Shown here in pieces: positions 31,841 to 40,008 of a stretch of 64,000 nucleotides of DNA. The notes beneath the pieces were generated by a model that worked only from the letters and a program-made list of their open reading frames with translations, made no database searches and was not told the origin of the DNA. Position numbers and translations under genes: made by a program. How positions within the stretch are numbered: the stretch's first letter is position 1; every line of letters begins with the position of its first letter. Source of the DNA: Oscillospiraceae bacterium (GTDB taxonomy: Bacteria > Bacillota > Clostridia > Oscillospirales > Oscillospiraceae); contig JAFYAQ010000011.1 of NCBI GenBank assembly GCA_017540645.1, positions 18,091 to 82,090 of the forward strand. The letters are read 5' to 3'.

Positions 31841-32684
31841 GTCTCACACCTCCGGTAATTCTGCAAATATGCTCCATCTGCTTGGCTTCCTCGCCGGCAT
31901 AGAAGCTGTTGCGGGCGATCAGCTCGTCCCAGTCCACCGTGTGGCCGTCAAACTCGGGGCCGTCCACACAGGCAAACTTGGTCTCGCCGCCCACGGTGAC
32001 ACGGCAGCCGCCGCACATGCCGGAGGCGTCGATCATAATGGGGCAGAGGGAGCAGATGGTCTTGATGCCGTAGGGCTTGGTGGTCAGAGCGGTGAACTTC
32101 ATCATCTTCAGGGGGCCGACGATGAACACCTCGTCGTACTCCCGGCCGGACTTGATGAGCTGCTCCAGCTTGGCGTTGCCGAAGCACTTCTCGCCGTAGC
32201 TGCCGTCGTCGGTGCAGATATAGAGGTTGGTGGTATGGGCGCGCATCTCGTCTTCCAGGATCACGATGTCCTTGCTGCGGAAGCCCGCTACCATATCCAC
32301 CTCGATGCCGGCCTCAAAGAAGCCCTTGGCCACAGGATAGCTGATGGCGCAGCCCACGCCGCCGCCGACCACGCAGACCCGCTTCTGTCCGCCGATTTTG
32401 GTGGCCTTGCCCATGGGGCCGACCACGTCGGCCAGGGCGTCGCCCACTTCCATCTTCTCCAGCATCCGGGTGGTCTGACCCACCGGCTGGACCATGATGG
32501 TCACGGTGCCCGCCTCCCGGTCATAATCCGCGATGGTCAGGGGCACACGCTCGCCGTACTCGTCCAGCCGCAGGATCACGAACTGGCCGGGCAGGCACTT
32601 TTTGGCGACCAGCGGGGCCTTGAGCACATACTCAATGACCGTGCCGGCCGCATTCAGAGGCCGTTTGCTTACGATAGGGAACAT
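31833..32684 (-). CDS. nfnA: Nfn small subunit (ferredoxin-NADP reductase-like)
   Basis: 283 residues from the start at 32684, preceded by AAAGGA. It has an FAD domain (GQFVILRLDEYGERVPLTI), an NAD-binding domain (CVVGGGVGCAISYPVAKGF) and a C-terminal [2Fe-2S] segment, LCPIMIDASGMCGGCRV, ending ...FACVDGPEFDGH. It takes electrons from NADH for bifurcation to ferredoxin and NADP+ through NfnB. It is the first gene of the two-gene operon. Confidence 0.9.
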   Translation of the reverse strand: MFPIVSKRPLNAAGTVIEYVLKAPLVAKKCLPGQFVILRLDEYGERVPLTIADYDREAGTVTIMVQPVGQTTRMLEKMEVGDALADVVGPMGKATKIGGQKRVCVVGGGVGCAISYPVAKGFFEAGIEVDMVAGFRSKDIVILEDEMRAHTTNLYICTDDGSYGEKCFGNAKLEQLIKSGREYDEVFIVGPLKMMKFTALTTKPYGIKTICSLCPIMIDASGMCGGCRVTVGGETKFACVDGPEFDGHTVDWDELIARNSFYAGEEAKQMEHICRITGGVRHG

Positions 32685-32825
32685 AGCGCATATTCCTTTC
32701 TTTTGATGATTCACCCCAGGTGTCATTTGAATTCGATATATTATAGCATAGCTTTCGGAGAATGGAACAGTTTTTTTTATTGTTTTGCCGACAACTTTCT
32801 GCCTGTGGTTTTTTGCGAAAGGTAC

Positions 32826-32854
32826 TTGACATGGCAGAATTAATATGATATAAA
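32826..32854 (+). promoter_or_regulatory. Promoter of the SPFH operon
   Basis: TTGACA (32826-32831), 17 bp, TATAAA (32849-32854), 31 bp before the start and a strong AGGAGG. Confidence 0.8.
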
Positions 32855-32885
32855 AATGATATCAAATACATAGGAGGAAAACATC

Positions 32886-33902
32886 ATGGAAGAAAAACTG
32901 CTGACCGGAAAGAAGAACGGCATGCTGGCGCTGCTGCTGATCCTTGCACTGTACATCCTGGCGGGCATCGGCCTGGTGGTCGGAATCATTCACAGCCCGC
33001 TGCTGGCGGTGCTCTGCATCCTTTATCTCGGCTTGGGCTGGATCCTTCTGCTGGGGCTGAAGGTCCTGCGGCCCCAGGAGGCACTGGTGCTGACCCTGTT
33101 CGGAAAGTATGTCGGCACGCTGAAGGGCGAGGGCTTTTACTGGGTCAACCCCTTCTGCACGGCGGTGAACCCGGCGGCCAAGACCAAGCTCAACCAGAGC
33201 GGCGACGTGGACGGCGGCAACAAGCCCGGTCTGGCGGCGGTGATGCTCACCGGCAGCGCCCAGACGGCGGAGGCGGCCACCCCCGGCGATAAGCGCATCT
33301 CGCTGAAGATCATGACCCTGAACAACTCCCGCCAGAAGATCAACGACTGCCTGGGCAACCCGGTGGAGATCGGCATCGCGGTGATGTGGCGGGTGACGGA
33401 CACGGCCAAGGCGGTGTTCAATGTGGACAACTATAAGGAGTATCTCTCCCTCCAGTGCGACAGCGCCCTGCGGAACATCGTGCGCCTCTATCCCTACGAC
33501 GTGGCCCCCAATGTGGACACCACCGGCGACGGCGTGGCGGACGACGGCAGCCTGCGGGGCTCCAGCGAACTGGTGGCCGAGCGTATCCGCCAGGAGATCC
33601 AGAACCGGGTGGAGACAGCGGGCATCGAGGTGCTGGAAGCCCGGATCACCTATCTGGCCTACGCCACGGAGATCGCCGCGGTGATGCTCCAGCGGCAGCA
33701 GGCCTCCGCCATCATCGACGCCCGGAAGATGATCGTGGACGGCGCCGTGGGCATGGTGGAGATGGCCCTGGAGCGGCTGAACGAGAACAACGTGGTGGAG
33801 CTGGACAACGAGCGGAAGGCCGCCATGGTCTCCAACCTGCTGGTGGTGCTGTGCGGCAACCACGACGCTCAGCCCGTGGTCAATTCCGGGAGCCTGTACT
33901 GA
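32886..33902 (+). CDS. SPFH/Band 7 membrane protein
   Basis: 338 residues. There are two N-terminal membrane helices (14-60), then an SPFH/prohibitin domain ([40 protein letters not shown]) and a helical oligomerisation region ([19 protein letters not shown]). Such proteins build membrane-associated rings or cages in lipid microdomains. It overlaps the next gene, a ribbon-helix-helix protein, a pairing repeated in many Firmicutes. No NfeD partner is present. Confidence 0.88.
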   Translation: MEEKLLTGKKNGMLALLLILALYILAGIGLVVGIIHSPLLAVLCILYLGLGWILLLGLKVLRPQEALVLTLFGKYVGTLKGEGFYWVNPFCTAVNPAAKTKLNQSGDVDGGNKPGLAAVMLTGSAQTAEAATPGDKRISLKIMTLNNSRQKINDCLGNPVEIGIAVMWRVTDTAKAVFNVDNYKEYLSLQCDSALRNIVRLYPYDVAPNVDTTGDGVADDGSLRGSSELVAERIRQEIQNRVETAGIEVLEARITYLAYATEIAAVMLQRQQASAIIDARKMIVDGAVGMVEMALERLNENNVVELDNERKAAMVSNLLVVLCGNHDAQPVVNSGSLY

Positions 33903-34111
33903 TGGCCGCCCCCGACACCGGAAAAAAACAGGTCCCCCTGCGTCTCTCCCCCAAGCTCTATGACGCCATCGCGTCCTGGGCGGCGGACGATTTCCGCTCG
34001 GTGAACGGGCAGATCGAATACCTGCTCACCGAGTGCGTCCGCCAGAGAAAGAAGAACGGAAAATATGTCTCCGAGGAACTGGACGTTCCCCCGGAGCTGG
34101 ACATCGAATGA
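33902..34111 (+). CDS. Arc-like ribbon-helix-helix protein
   Basis: 69 residues. The beta strand KQVPLRLSP is followed by helices [20 protein letters not shown] and [13 protein letters not shown], the Arc/MetJ fold that binds DNA as a dimer. The start overlaps the SPFH stop (TGATG). It may regulate the operon or act as a SPFH partner. No toxin gene is beside it. Confidence 0.75.
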   Translation: MAAPDTGKKQVPLRLSPKLYDAIASWAADDFRSVNGQIEYLLTECVRQRKKNGKYVSEELDVPPELDIE

Positions 34112-34126
34112 AAGGGGAGAGGGAGC

Positions 34127-34642
34127 ATGCGCCTGTTTGACCGCTCCCGGGTGGAGGCCCTCTGCGGCCCCACCAGGGTATACCATATCGTCTCGGAGAT
34201 CATTCCCTGGGTGTTCTTTTTCCTCACCGGGATCCTGCTGTTCATCTTCCGGGACCGCATCCCGGAACAGATCCCGACCAATACGGATTTCCGCGGCAAC
34301 GTCACCGACTGGAGCGACAAAAGCAGTCTGATCTGGCTGGGGGTCGTGTACGCCATCATCAATTTCAGCCTGTGGATCATGGGCTTTTTCCCTCAGACCT
34401 GGAACAACGGCGTGCGCGTGGGCGGTATCGGGCTGCGCCGGCAGAACAAGGTGAAAAGCTATCCCCTGACCCGGGACATGCTCTGTGATCTGCGGATCAG
34501 CATGTCCCTGGTCTTCTCCGGGCTGCTGCTCTGGACGGCCTTTGCCCAGGGGCAGTACAGCTTCCTCGTGTTCGGGCTGGTGACGGTCTGCGTGCTGGTG
34601 CCCCTGGTTCGTTATTTTGTCCGCCTGGCCCTGAGGAGATAA
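34127..34642 (+). CDS. DUF1648-like membrane protein
   Basis: 171 residues with four membrane helices. The loop PTNTDFRGNVTDWSDKSSL between helices 1 and 2 has the IPTH-N-x-G-x-x-D-x-W-x-x-K pattern of the DUF1648/SdpI family. Those proteins include immunity proteins against SdpC-type toxins, but no toxin gene is seen. It follows the RHH gene by 15 bp. Confidence 0.65.
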   Translation: MRLFDRSRVEALCGPTRVYHIVSEIIPWVFFFLTGILLFIFRDRIPEQIPTNTDFRGNVTDWSDKSSLIWLGVVYAIINFSLWIMGFFPQTWNNGVRVGGIGLRRQNKVKSYPLTRDMLCDLRISMSLVFSGLLLWTAFAQGQYSFLVFGLVTVCVLVPLVRYFVRLALRR

Positions 34643-34653
34643 GGAGGAAAACA

Positions 34654-35541
34654 GTGGAAAAGAAGAAAAACGGCCTCTGGCTCTATCTTATTCTGGTGTT
34701 CATCCTCAGCTGGGGCTTTTGCTTCGGCGTCATCTATCCGGCGGTGAACAGAGGCGGCAATTACGCCAACTACGCCATCGGACTGATGTTCTTCCCGGCC
34801 CTGAGCGTCGCGCTGACCCGGCTGATCACCAAAGAGGGCTTTCAAAACTGCCTTCTGCGGCCCCGCTTCAAAGGTCATATCCGGTATTACCTGCTGGCCT
34901 GGCTGGGGCCGGGGCTGCTGGTGATCCTGGGTGCGGCGCTCTATTTCCTGCTCTTCCCGGCAAAGCTGGACTGGAGCGCGCCGATCGTGAGAGAGCAGAT
35001 GGCGGCGGTCGGCGTGCCCTATGAGGCCCAGGCCCTGCCCATGAGCACCATCCTGGCTATCCAGGCGGTCCAGGCCCTGCTGCTGGCCGGGATCCTCAAC
35101 TTCATCCCCTCCCTGGGCGAGGAATGGGGCTGGCGGGGCTATCTGTACCCGCGGCTCACGGAGCGCTTCGGCCGCCGGAAGGCGGCGCTGCTGGGCGGCC
35201 TGATCTGGGGGCTGTGGCACGCGCCCATCATCGCCCTGGGCCACAACTACGGCCTGGGATATCCGGGTTATCCCTGGACCGGCATCGCGGCCATGTGCGT
35301 ACTCAGTGTGGCCTTGGGCACTCTCCTTATGTGGCTGACTTCGATGACCGGCAGCTGCCTGCCTGCCGCCCTGGCCCACGGCGCCTTTAACGGCGCGGCG
35401 TCCCTGAGCATGCTGGTGTCCGCCGATGAGGGAAACCGCTTTGTCGGGCCGCTCCCCACGGGCATCATCGGCGGAGCGCCCATCCTGATCGCGGCGGCGA
35501 TCGTCTTTTTCCGCTTCGCTAATCCGGAGGCGAGAGAATGA
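34654..35541 (+). CDS. CPBP-family intramembrane metalloprotease
   Basis: 295 residues, about eight membrane helices. All CPBP motifs are present: EEWGWRG (about residues 157-163), GLIWGLWHAPI (about 185-195) and HGAFN (about 243-247). These Abi/Rce1-like proteases cut or process membrane proteins and are often bacteriocin-maturation or immunity factors. It has a GTG start after GGAGG and overlaps rhaD by 4 bases. Confidence 0.85.
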   Translation: MEKKKNGLWLYLILVFILSWGFCFGVIYPAVNRGGNYANYAIGLMFFPALSVALTRLITKEGFQNCLLRPRFKGHIRYYLLAWLGPGLLVILGAALYFLLFPAKLDWSAPIVREQMAAVGVPYEAQALPMSTILAIQAVQALLLAGILNFIPSLGEEWGWRGYLYPRLTERFGRRKAALLGGLIWGLWHAPIIALGHNYGLGYPGYPWTGIAAMCVLSVALGTLLMWLTSMTGSCLPAALAHGAFNGAASLSMLVSADEGNRFVGPLPTGIIGGAPILIAAAIVFFRFANPEARE

Positions 35542-36359
35542 AGGACATTTTGACCGCGGACTTTATGACGGAGATGATCCGCACCACCGGCAACATGTAC
35601 CGGCAGGGCTGGGATGAGCGCAACAGCGGCAATATCAGCCTGCTGCTGGACGAGACGGAAGTTAAAGATTATGTAAACTTAAAGGCCGTCCTCCGCTCCC
35701 TTCCCACGGGCTTCAAAACGCCGGAGCTGGACGGGAAGTACTTCCTGGTCACCGGCACGGGGAAATACTTCAAAAACGTGGAGTACGCCCCTGAAGTCAA
35801 CCTGGGCCTTGTGCGCCTGACCGACGGCGGCGGGACGGCGGAGCTTCTCTGGGGGCTTACGGACGGGGGCGGCCTGACCAGCGAGTTTCCCGCCCATATG
35901 ATGAGCCACGACGTGCGCCTCCGGATCGATCCCATGCACCGGGTGGTCATGCACTGCCACCCGGCCAACCTTCTGGCCATGACCTTTGTCCACAGTCTGG
36001 ATGAGCGGGAATTCACCCGCACGCTCTGGCAGATGTGCACCGAGTGCATCATGATCTTCCCGGACGGGGTGAACGTGCTGCCCTGGATGCTCTGCGGCAC
36101 CAACGCCATCGGGGAGGCCACCGCGGAGAAGATGAAGACCGCCCGTCTGGTGGTATGGGCGCTCCACGGGATCTACGGCGCAGGCCGGGACCTGGACGAG
36201 ACCTTCGGCCTCATCGAGACCGCGGAGAAGGGCGCGGAGATCTATTTGAAGATCGCCCACCTGCCCCGTCTCAACCACATCACCGACGACATGCTCCATC
36301 AGATCGAGAGACGCTACGGCGTCAAAGCGCGGGAAGGGTATCTGGCACAGGCTCGATAA
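35538..36359 (+). CDS. rhaD: Rhamnulose-1-phosphate aldolase
   Basis: A 273-residue class II (zinc) aldolase that splits L-rhamnulose-1-phosphate to dihydroxyacetone phosphate and lactaldehyde. Zinc ligands come from MHCHPAN near residue 138 and the ALHGIYGAG histidine near 210. The early RNSGNISLLL and TGTGKYFKN shape the phosphate site. Size is that of RhaD. No rhaA, rhaB or transporter is nearby, so it may serve a dispersed pathway or another ketose phosphate. Confidence 0.85.
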   Translation: MKDILTADFMTEMIRTTGNMYRQGWDERNSGNISLLLDETEVKDYVNLKAVLRSLPTGFKTPELDGKYFLVTGTGKYFKNVEYAPEVNLGLVRLTDGGGTAELLWGLTDGGGLTSEFPAHMMSHDVRLRIDPMHRVVMHCHPANLLAMTFVHSLDEREFTRTLWQMCTECIMIFPDGVNVLPWMLCGTNAIGEATAEKMKTARLVVWALHGIYGAGRDLDETFGLIETAEKGAEIYLKIAHLPRLNHITDDMLHQIERRYGVKAREGYLAQAR

Positions 36360-36494
36360 GCCCCTGCGAGGGAATGAATTTCCTGCGATAGCTTGGATAA
36401 CTGCGACGTAAAATGACGGAGCGAGATGAACGCTTGACCGGCCCGGACGGTTTCAGTATGATGATGGTATCATTCGAAAAGGAGAGTGGACCCC

Positions 36495-37466
36495 ATGTCT
36501 GATATCAAAAAAGTGGTGGTGGCCGGCGGCGGCGTCCTGGGCTCTCAGATCGCGTTCCAGGCGGCGTACTGCGGATTTGACGTGACGATCTGGCTTCGCA
36601 GCGAGGGCAGCATCGGACGTGCCCAGCCCAAGCTGGATAAGCTGAGGACGACCTATCTTGATGCCATCGAGACCATGAAGATGGTGGAAAGCCCCGTGGA
36701 TCCCAACTGGTGCCGCGGCATCGCGGAGTTCGGCGCCTTTGACCCGGAGGCCTGCAAGGCCCAGGTCGAGGCGGCGTACAAGGGCCTGAAGCTGGAGCTG
36801 GATCTCGCCAAGGCCGTGAGCGACGCGGACCTGGTCATTGAATCCATGGCCGAGGTGCAGGAGGAAAAGACCGCTTTCTTTACAAAGCTGGCGCCCCTCA
36901 TGCCCGAAAAAACCCTGCTGGTGACCAACTCCTCCTCGCTGCTGCCCTCCAGCTTTACCAAGGTCACGGGCCGTCCGGCCAAGTACCTGGCACTCCACTT
37001 TGCCAACTCCATCTGGAAGCAGAACATCGCCGAGGTCATGGCCCAGGCGGAGACCTCCCAGGAGTCCTTCGACCAGGTGTTCTCCTTTGCCCAGGAGATC
37101 CGCATGATCCCCCTGCCGGTAAATAAGGAAAAAGCCGGCTATCTCCTGAACTCCCTGCTGATCCCCTTCCTGTTTTCCGGCCTGGATCTGGTGGCCAACG
37201 GCGTGTCGGATCCCGAGAGCATCGACAAGGCCTGGAAACTGGGCACCGGCGCTCCCCGCGGGCCCTTTGAGATCTTTGACGTGGTGGGCCTGACCACCGC
37301 CTACAACATCGTGGAGAAATACCAGAAGGTCCCCGGCATCATCAACCCCCTGCTGAAGAAGATGATGCTGCCCTACAACTTCAAGGCCCAGAAGGCCTTG
37401 CTGAAAAAGTACATCGACGCGGGCAAGCTGGGCCGCGCGTCGGGCGAGGGCTTCTATAAGTACTGA
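36495..37466 (+). CDS. 3-hydroxyacyl-CoA dehydrogenase
   Basis: A 323-residue NAD-dependent enzyme. The Rossmann fold is VVVAGGGVLGSQIAFQAAYC at 7-26, NSSSLLPS near 146 precedes the catalytic His in ALHFANSIWKQNIAEV, and the C-terminal helical dimerisation domain starts near 200 (AGYLLNSLL). It oxidises 3-hydroxyacyl-CoA or reduces acetoacetyl-CoA in butyrate-type metabolism. I chose ATG 36495, with AAAAGGAGAG upstream, over a nearby in-frame GTG. No other beta-oxidation genes are near. Confidence 0.85.
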   Translation: MSDIKKVVVAGGGVLGSQIAFQAAYCGFDVTIWLRSEGSIGRAQPKLDKLRTTYLDAIETMKMVESPVDPNWCRGIAEFGAFDPEACKAQVEAAYKGLKLELDLAKAVSDADLVIESMAEVQEEKTAFFTKLAPLMPEKTLLVTNSSSLLPSSFTKVTGRPAKYLALHFANSIWKQNIAEVMAQAETSQESFDQVFSFAQEIRMIPLPVNKEKAGYLLNSLLIPFLFSGLDLVANGVSDPESIDKAWKLGTGAPRGPFEIFDVVGLTTAYNIVEKYQKVPGIINPLLKKMMLPYNFKAQKALLKKYIDAGKLGRASGEGFYKY

Positions 37467-37489
37467 TCGTATCCATCCAAACAAAAAAA

Positions 37490-37524
37490 CGCCTCTTTCC
37501 GTCGGCTTGCCGGGGAAAGAGGCG
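37490..37524. terminator. Bidirectional terminator
   Basis: CGCCTCTTTCC-13 bases-GGAAAGAGGCG, with TTTT on the plus side and a run of seven T on the minus side. It serves both converging genes. Confidence 0.9.
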
Positions 37525-37532
37525 CTTTTCCT

Positions 37533-38585
37533 TTATAGCTTGATCCTTTTCAGATCGTTGCGGCCCGGGAAGGTGTTGTAGCGGTCCGGCCGCCAGCCGG
37601 GCCTCACGTCCTTCACGGCCTCGGCGGCGGAGATCGGACGGTCGCCGTTGTCGATGTCGATGAGGGTGTAGCGGTCGTTGCCCATGCCCAGCTCCTTCAT
37701 GTAGCTCAGCTGGCGCAGACCGTGCCGGGATTCCACCCGCTCGATCATGGCCCTGCCGCCGCCGTCGGGCAGCTCATAGATGAGATCCATACAGGCGTTG
37801 TCCACCGCCAGAATGTCCAGAGAGGCCAGGATGCCGATGTCCGGCGTGACCACCGGCGCTGCGGCGGGCCCCATGCAGTCGCAGTCCGTGGACATGTTGC
37901 GCATGGTGTTGATATAGCAGATGTGGGGCGCAAAGTGATCCACCGTGGCCTTGCTGCTCTCGGAAATGCGCTCCATCAGCTCCTCCTCGGCGATACTCCA
38001 CTGGTCGTCGGAGCCGACGGCGGTGTGGATCTCCGCCTTGCCGATGCGCCCGTCCGCGCAGCCGATGCCGATGTTCTTGTTGCTGCCGCCGAAGCCGCCC
38101 ATCATATGGCCCTTGAAGTGGGTCAGCACCAGCAGGGAATCGTAATCCAGCAGGCTTTTGCCCACATGCATCTCCTTGAACCACTTGCCGCCGATGACCG
38201 GCAGGGCTGCCACGCCCTCGCTGTCCGTGATATCCACCGGGCAGAAGGTCCAGCCGTTGACCTCCAGTGTCCGGCGGTGGTCCTCGGTGGTGTATCGGTC
38301 TCCCTCATAATAGGTGTTGGTCTCCACGATCACGGCGTCCGGCAGACGGCTCTGGATCAGTCCCCGGACCCAGGGGCGGGGGATGATGTTGGGGCCCTCC
38401 GGCTCGCCGGTGTGCAGCTTGATGGCCACCTTGCCCGTCAGCACGGCGCTGACCCGGTCGTAGATCTTCTGCAGTCCCGCTTCGGACAGATCCCGGGTGA
38501 AAAACACCACGGAGCTGTCGCCGCTGCGCTCGGCATAGGGGACGTATCGGTTTCCGCCCTTCCCGGCGGTAGGTTTATTTTTCAT
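37533..38585 (-). CDS. DUF362 protein
   Basis: 350 residues of the DUF362 family (LTGKVAIKLHTGEPEGPNIIP, then LLVLTHFKGHMMGGFGGSNK). Several Cys (GCADGRIGK, TDCDCMGP) are present but no full ferredoxin CxxCxxC cluster is visible, unlike some family members. The family lacks an agreed biochemical function. Its start at 38585 has GAGGAG upstream and it is transcribed divergently from sbcD. Confidence 0.8.
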   Translation of the reverse strand: MKNKPTAGKGGNRYVPYAERSGDSSVVFFTRDLSEAGLQKIYDRVSAVLTGKVAIKLHTGEPEGPNIIPRPWVRGLIQSRLPDAVIVETNTYYEGDRYTTEDHRRTLEVNGWTFCPVDITDSEGVAALPVIGGKWFKEMHVGKSLLDYDSLLVLTHFKGHMMGGFGGSNKNIGIGCADGRIGKAEIHTAVGSDDQWSIAEEELMERISESSKATVDHFAPHICYINTMRNMSTDCDCMGPAAAPVVTPDIGILASLDILAVDNACMDLIYELPDGGGRAMIERVESRHGLRQLSYMKELGMGNDRYTLIDIDNGDRPISAAEAVKDVRPGWRPDRYNTFPGRNDLKRIKL

Positions 38586-38692
38586 AGTATCTCCTCCTGA
38601 CCCAGTGTAAGCCGATGTTCCGTATACAATTTGATTTTACCTTGCCTGACCGCTTTATGCAAGTGCCTTTGCCCGCCGGAGCGGTTTTCGGT

Positions 38693-38719
38693 TGACTAAA
38701 TACACAAATTTACTATAAT
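38693..38719 (+). promoter_or_regulatory. Promoter of sbcDC
   Basis: TTGACT (38693-38698) and TATAAT (38714-38719) with a 15-bp spacer, slightly short. Confidence 0.55.
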
Positions 38720-38754
38720 TTGAGATACAGCGTCGAAAAATGGGAGGGCTGCTC

Positions 38755-40008
38755 ATGCGCATACTGCATATCTCCGATCTGCATCTGGGAAAGGTGATCC
38801 ACGGCGTCTCCCTGCTGGAAAACGCCGATCAGCCGGTCTGGGCAGAGCGCTTTCTCGCCCTGGCCGACCAGCTGCGGCCCCAGGCCGTAGTGATCTCCGG
38901 GGACGTGTATGACCGGGGCTCTCCCTCCGGCGCGGCGGTGGCGCTGCTGAGTCATCTGATCGAGGGACTGGCAGAGCGGGATATCTCCGTGCTGCTCTCG
39001 GCGGGCAACCATGACTCCGGGCAGCGTCTCGCCTTTGCCCGGGACATTCTGGCAAAGCAGAAGGTCCACATCGCCGGCACCGTGGAGCGGGAACTGTGCC
39101 ATGTCACGCTGCGGGATGAGTACGGCCCGGTTCACTTCTGGCTCATGCCCTATGTGTTCCCGGCGGCGGTCGCCCAGGTGCTGGGGGATGACACGATCCG
39201 GGACTACGACACGGCGGTCCGTCGGCTGCTGGAGATCCAGGGGATCAATAGAAGCGAGCGCAACGTGATCGTCGCCCACCAGAATGTGACTGCCCGGGGC
39301 GCGGAGGTGCCCCGGGGCGGCTCGGAGAGCACCGTGGGCGGCGTGGGGCAGGTGGACTACACCGCCTTTGACGCCTTTGACTACGCGGCTCTGGGCCATA
39401 TCCACGCTGCCTATCCGGTGGGCCGCGAGGCGGTACGCTACGCGGGCAGCCCTCTGTGCTATCATTTCAACGAGACACGGCAGCCGGCCAAGGGACCGGT
39501 TCTGGTGGAGCTGGGGCCGAAGGGCACACCGCCCCGCATCGAAACGCTCACCATCCCGCCGCTGCACCCCATGCGGGAGATGCGGGGCGCCTATGAGGAA
39601 CTGCGGGAGCGAGAGCTCTCCGGGAATGCCAGGGGAGAGTATCTCCGCCTGGTGATCACGGACCAGCCTCTGACGCCGGAGATCTCCGACTTTTTCCAGT
39701 CTCTGGCGGAGCAGCGGGGCAGCATTCTCATGGACCGGACTTCGGAATACCGCCGCTTCACCGAGGATATCACCGGCACGGACACCCAGGCGATCCGGGG
39801 AAAAACGCTGGAGGAACTGTTCGCGGACTTTTACACGGACCGGGCCGGTGGCAATGAGCCGGAGACGCAGGATCTGGCGCTGCTGCACGAGGCGGGGGAA
39901 CTGCTGCGCAACAGCCCTCCCGCTGTGGGTAAGCGGGACGCGGTGGACCCGGAGATCACCGCGGCGCTGCTGCAGTATCTGATGGGACAGGAGGGAGCGG
40001 AGAAATGA
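38755..40008 (+). CDS. sbcD: Exonuclease SbcCD, nuclease subunit
   Basis: 417 residues. A metallophosphoesterase with ISDLHLGK near residue 6, SGDVYDRGSPSG near 47, SAGNHDSGQR near 83, VIVAHQN and ALGHIHAAYP near 214 as the Mn ligands. With SbcC it cleaves hairpins and DNA ends. I chose ATG 38755, spaced 7 bases from GGGAGG. It overlaps sbcC by 4 bases. Confidence 0.95.
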   Translation: MRILHISDLHLGKVIHGVSLLENADQPVWAERFLALADQLRPQAVVISGDVYDRGSPSGAAVALLSHLIEGLAERDISVLLSAGNHDSGQRLAFARDILAKQKVHIAGTVERELCHVTLRDEYGPVHFWLMPYVFPAAVAQVLGDDTIRDYDTAVRRLLEIQGINRSERNVIVAHQNVTARGAEVPRGGSESTVGGVGQVDYTAFDAFDYAALGHIHAAYPVGREAVRYAGSPLCYHFNETRQPAKGPVLVELGPKGTPPRIETLTIPPLHPMREMRGAYEELRERELSGNARGEYLRLVITDQPLTPEISDFFQSLAEQRGSILMDRTSEYRRFTEDITGTDTQAIRGKTLEELFADFYTDRAGGNEPETQDLALLHEAGELLRNSPPAVGKRDAVDPEITAALLQYLMGQEGAEK

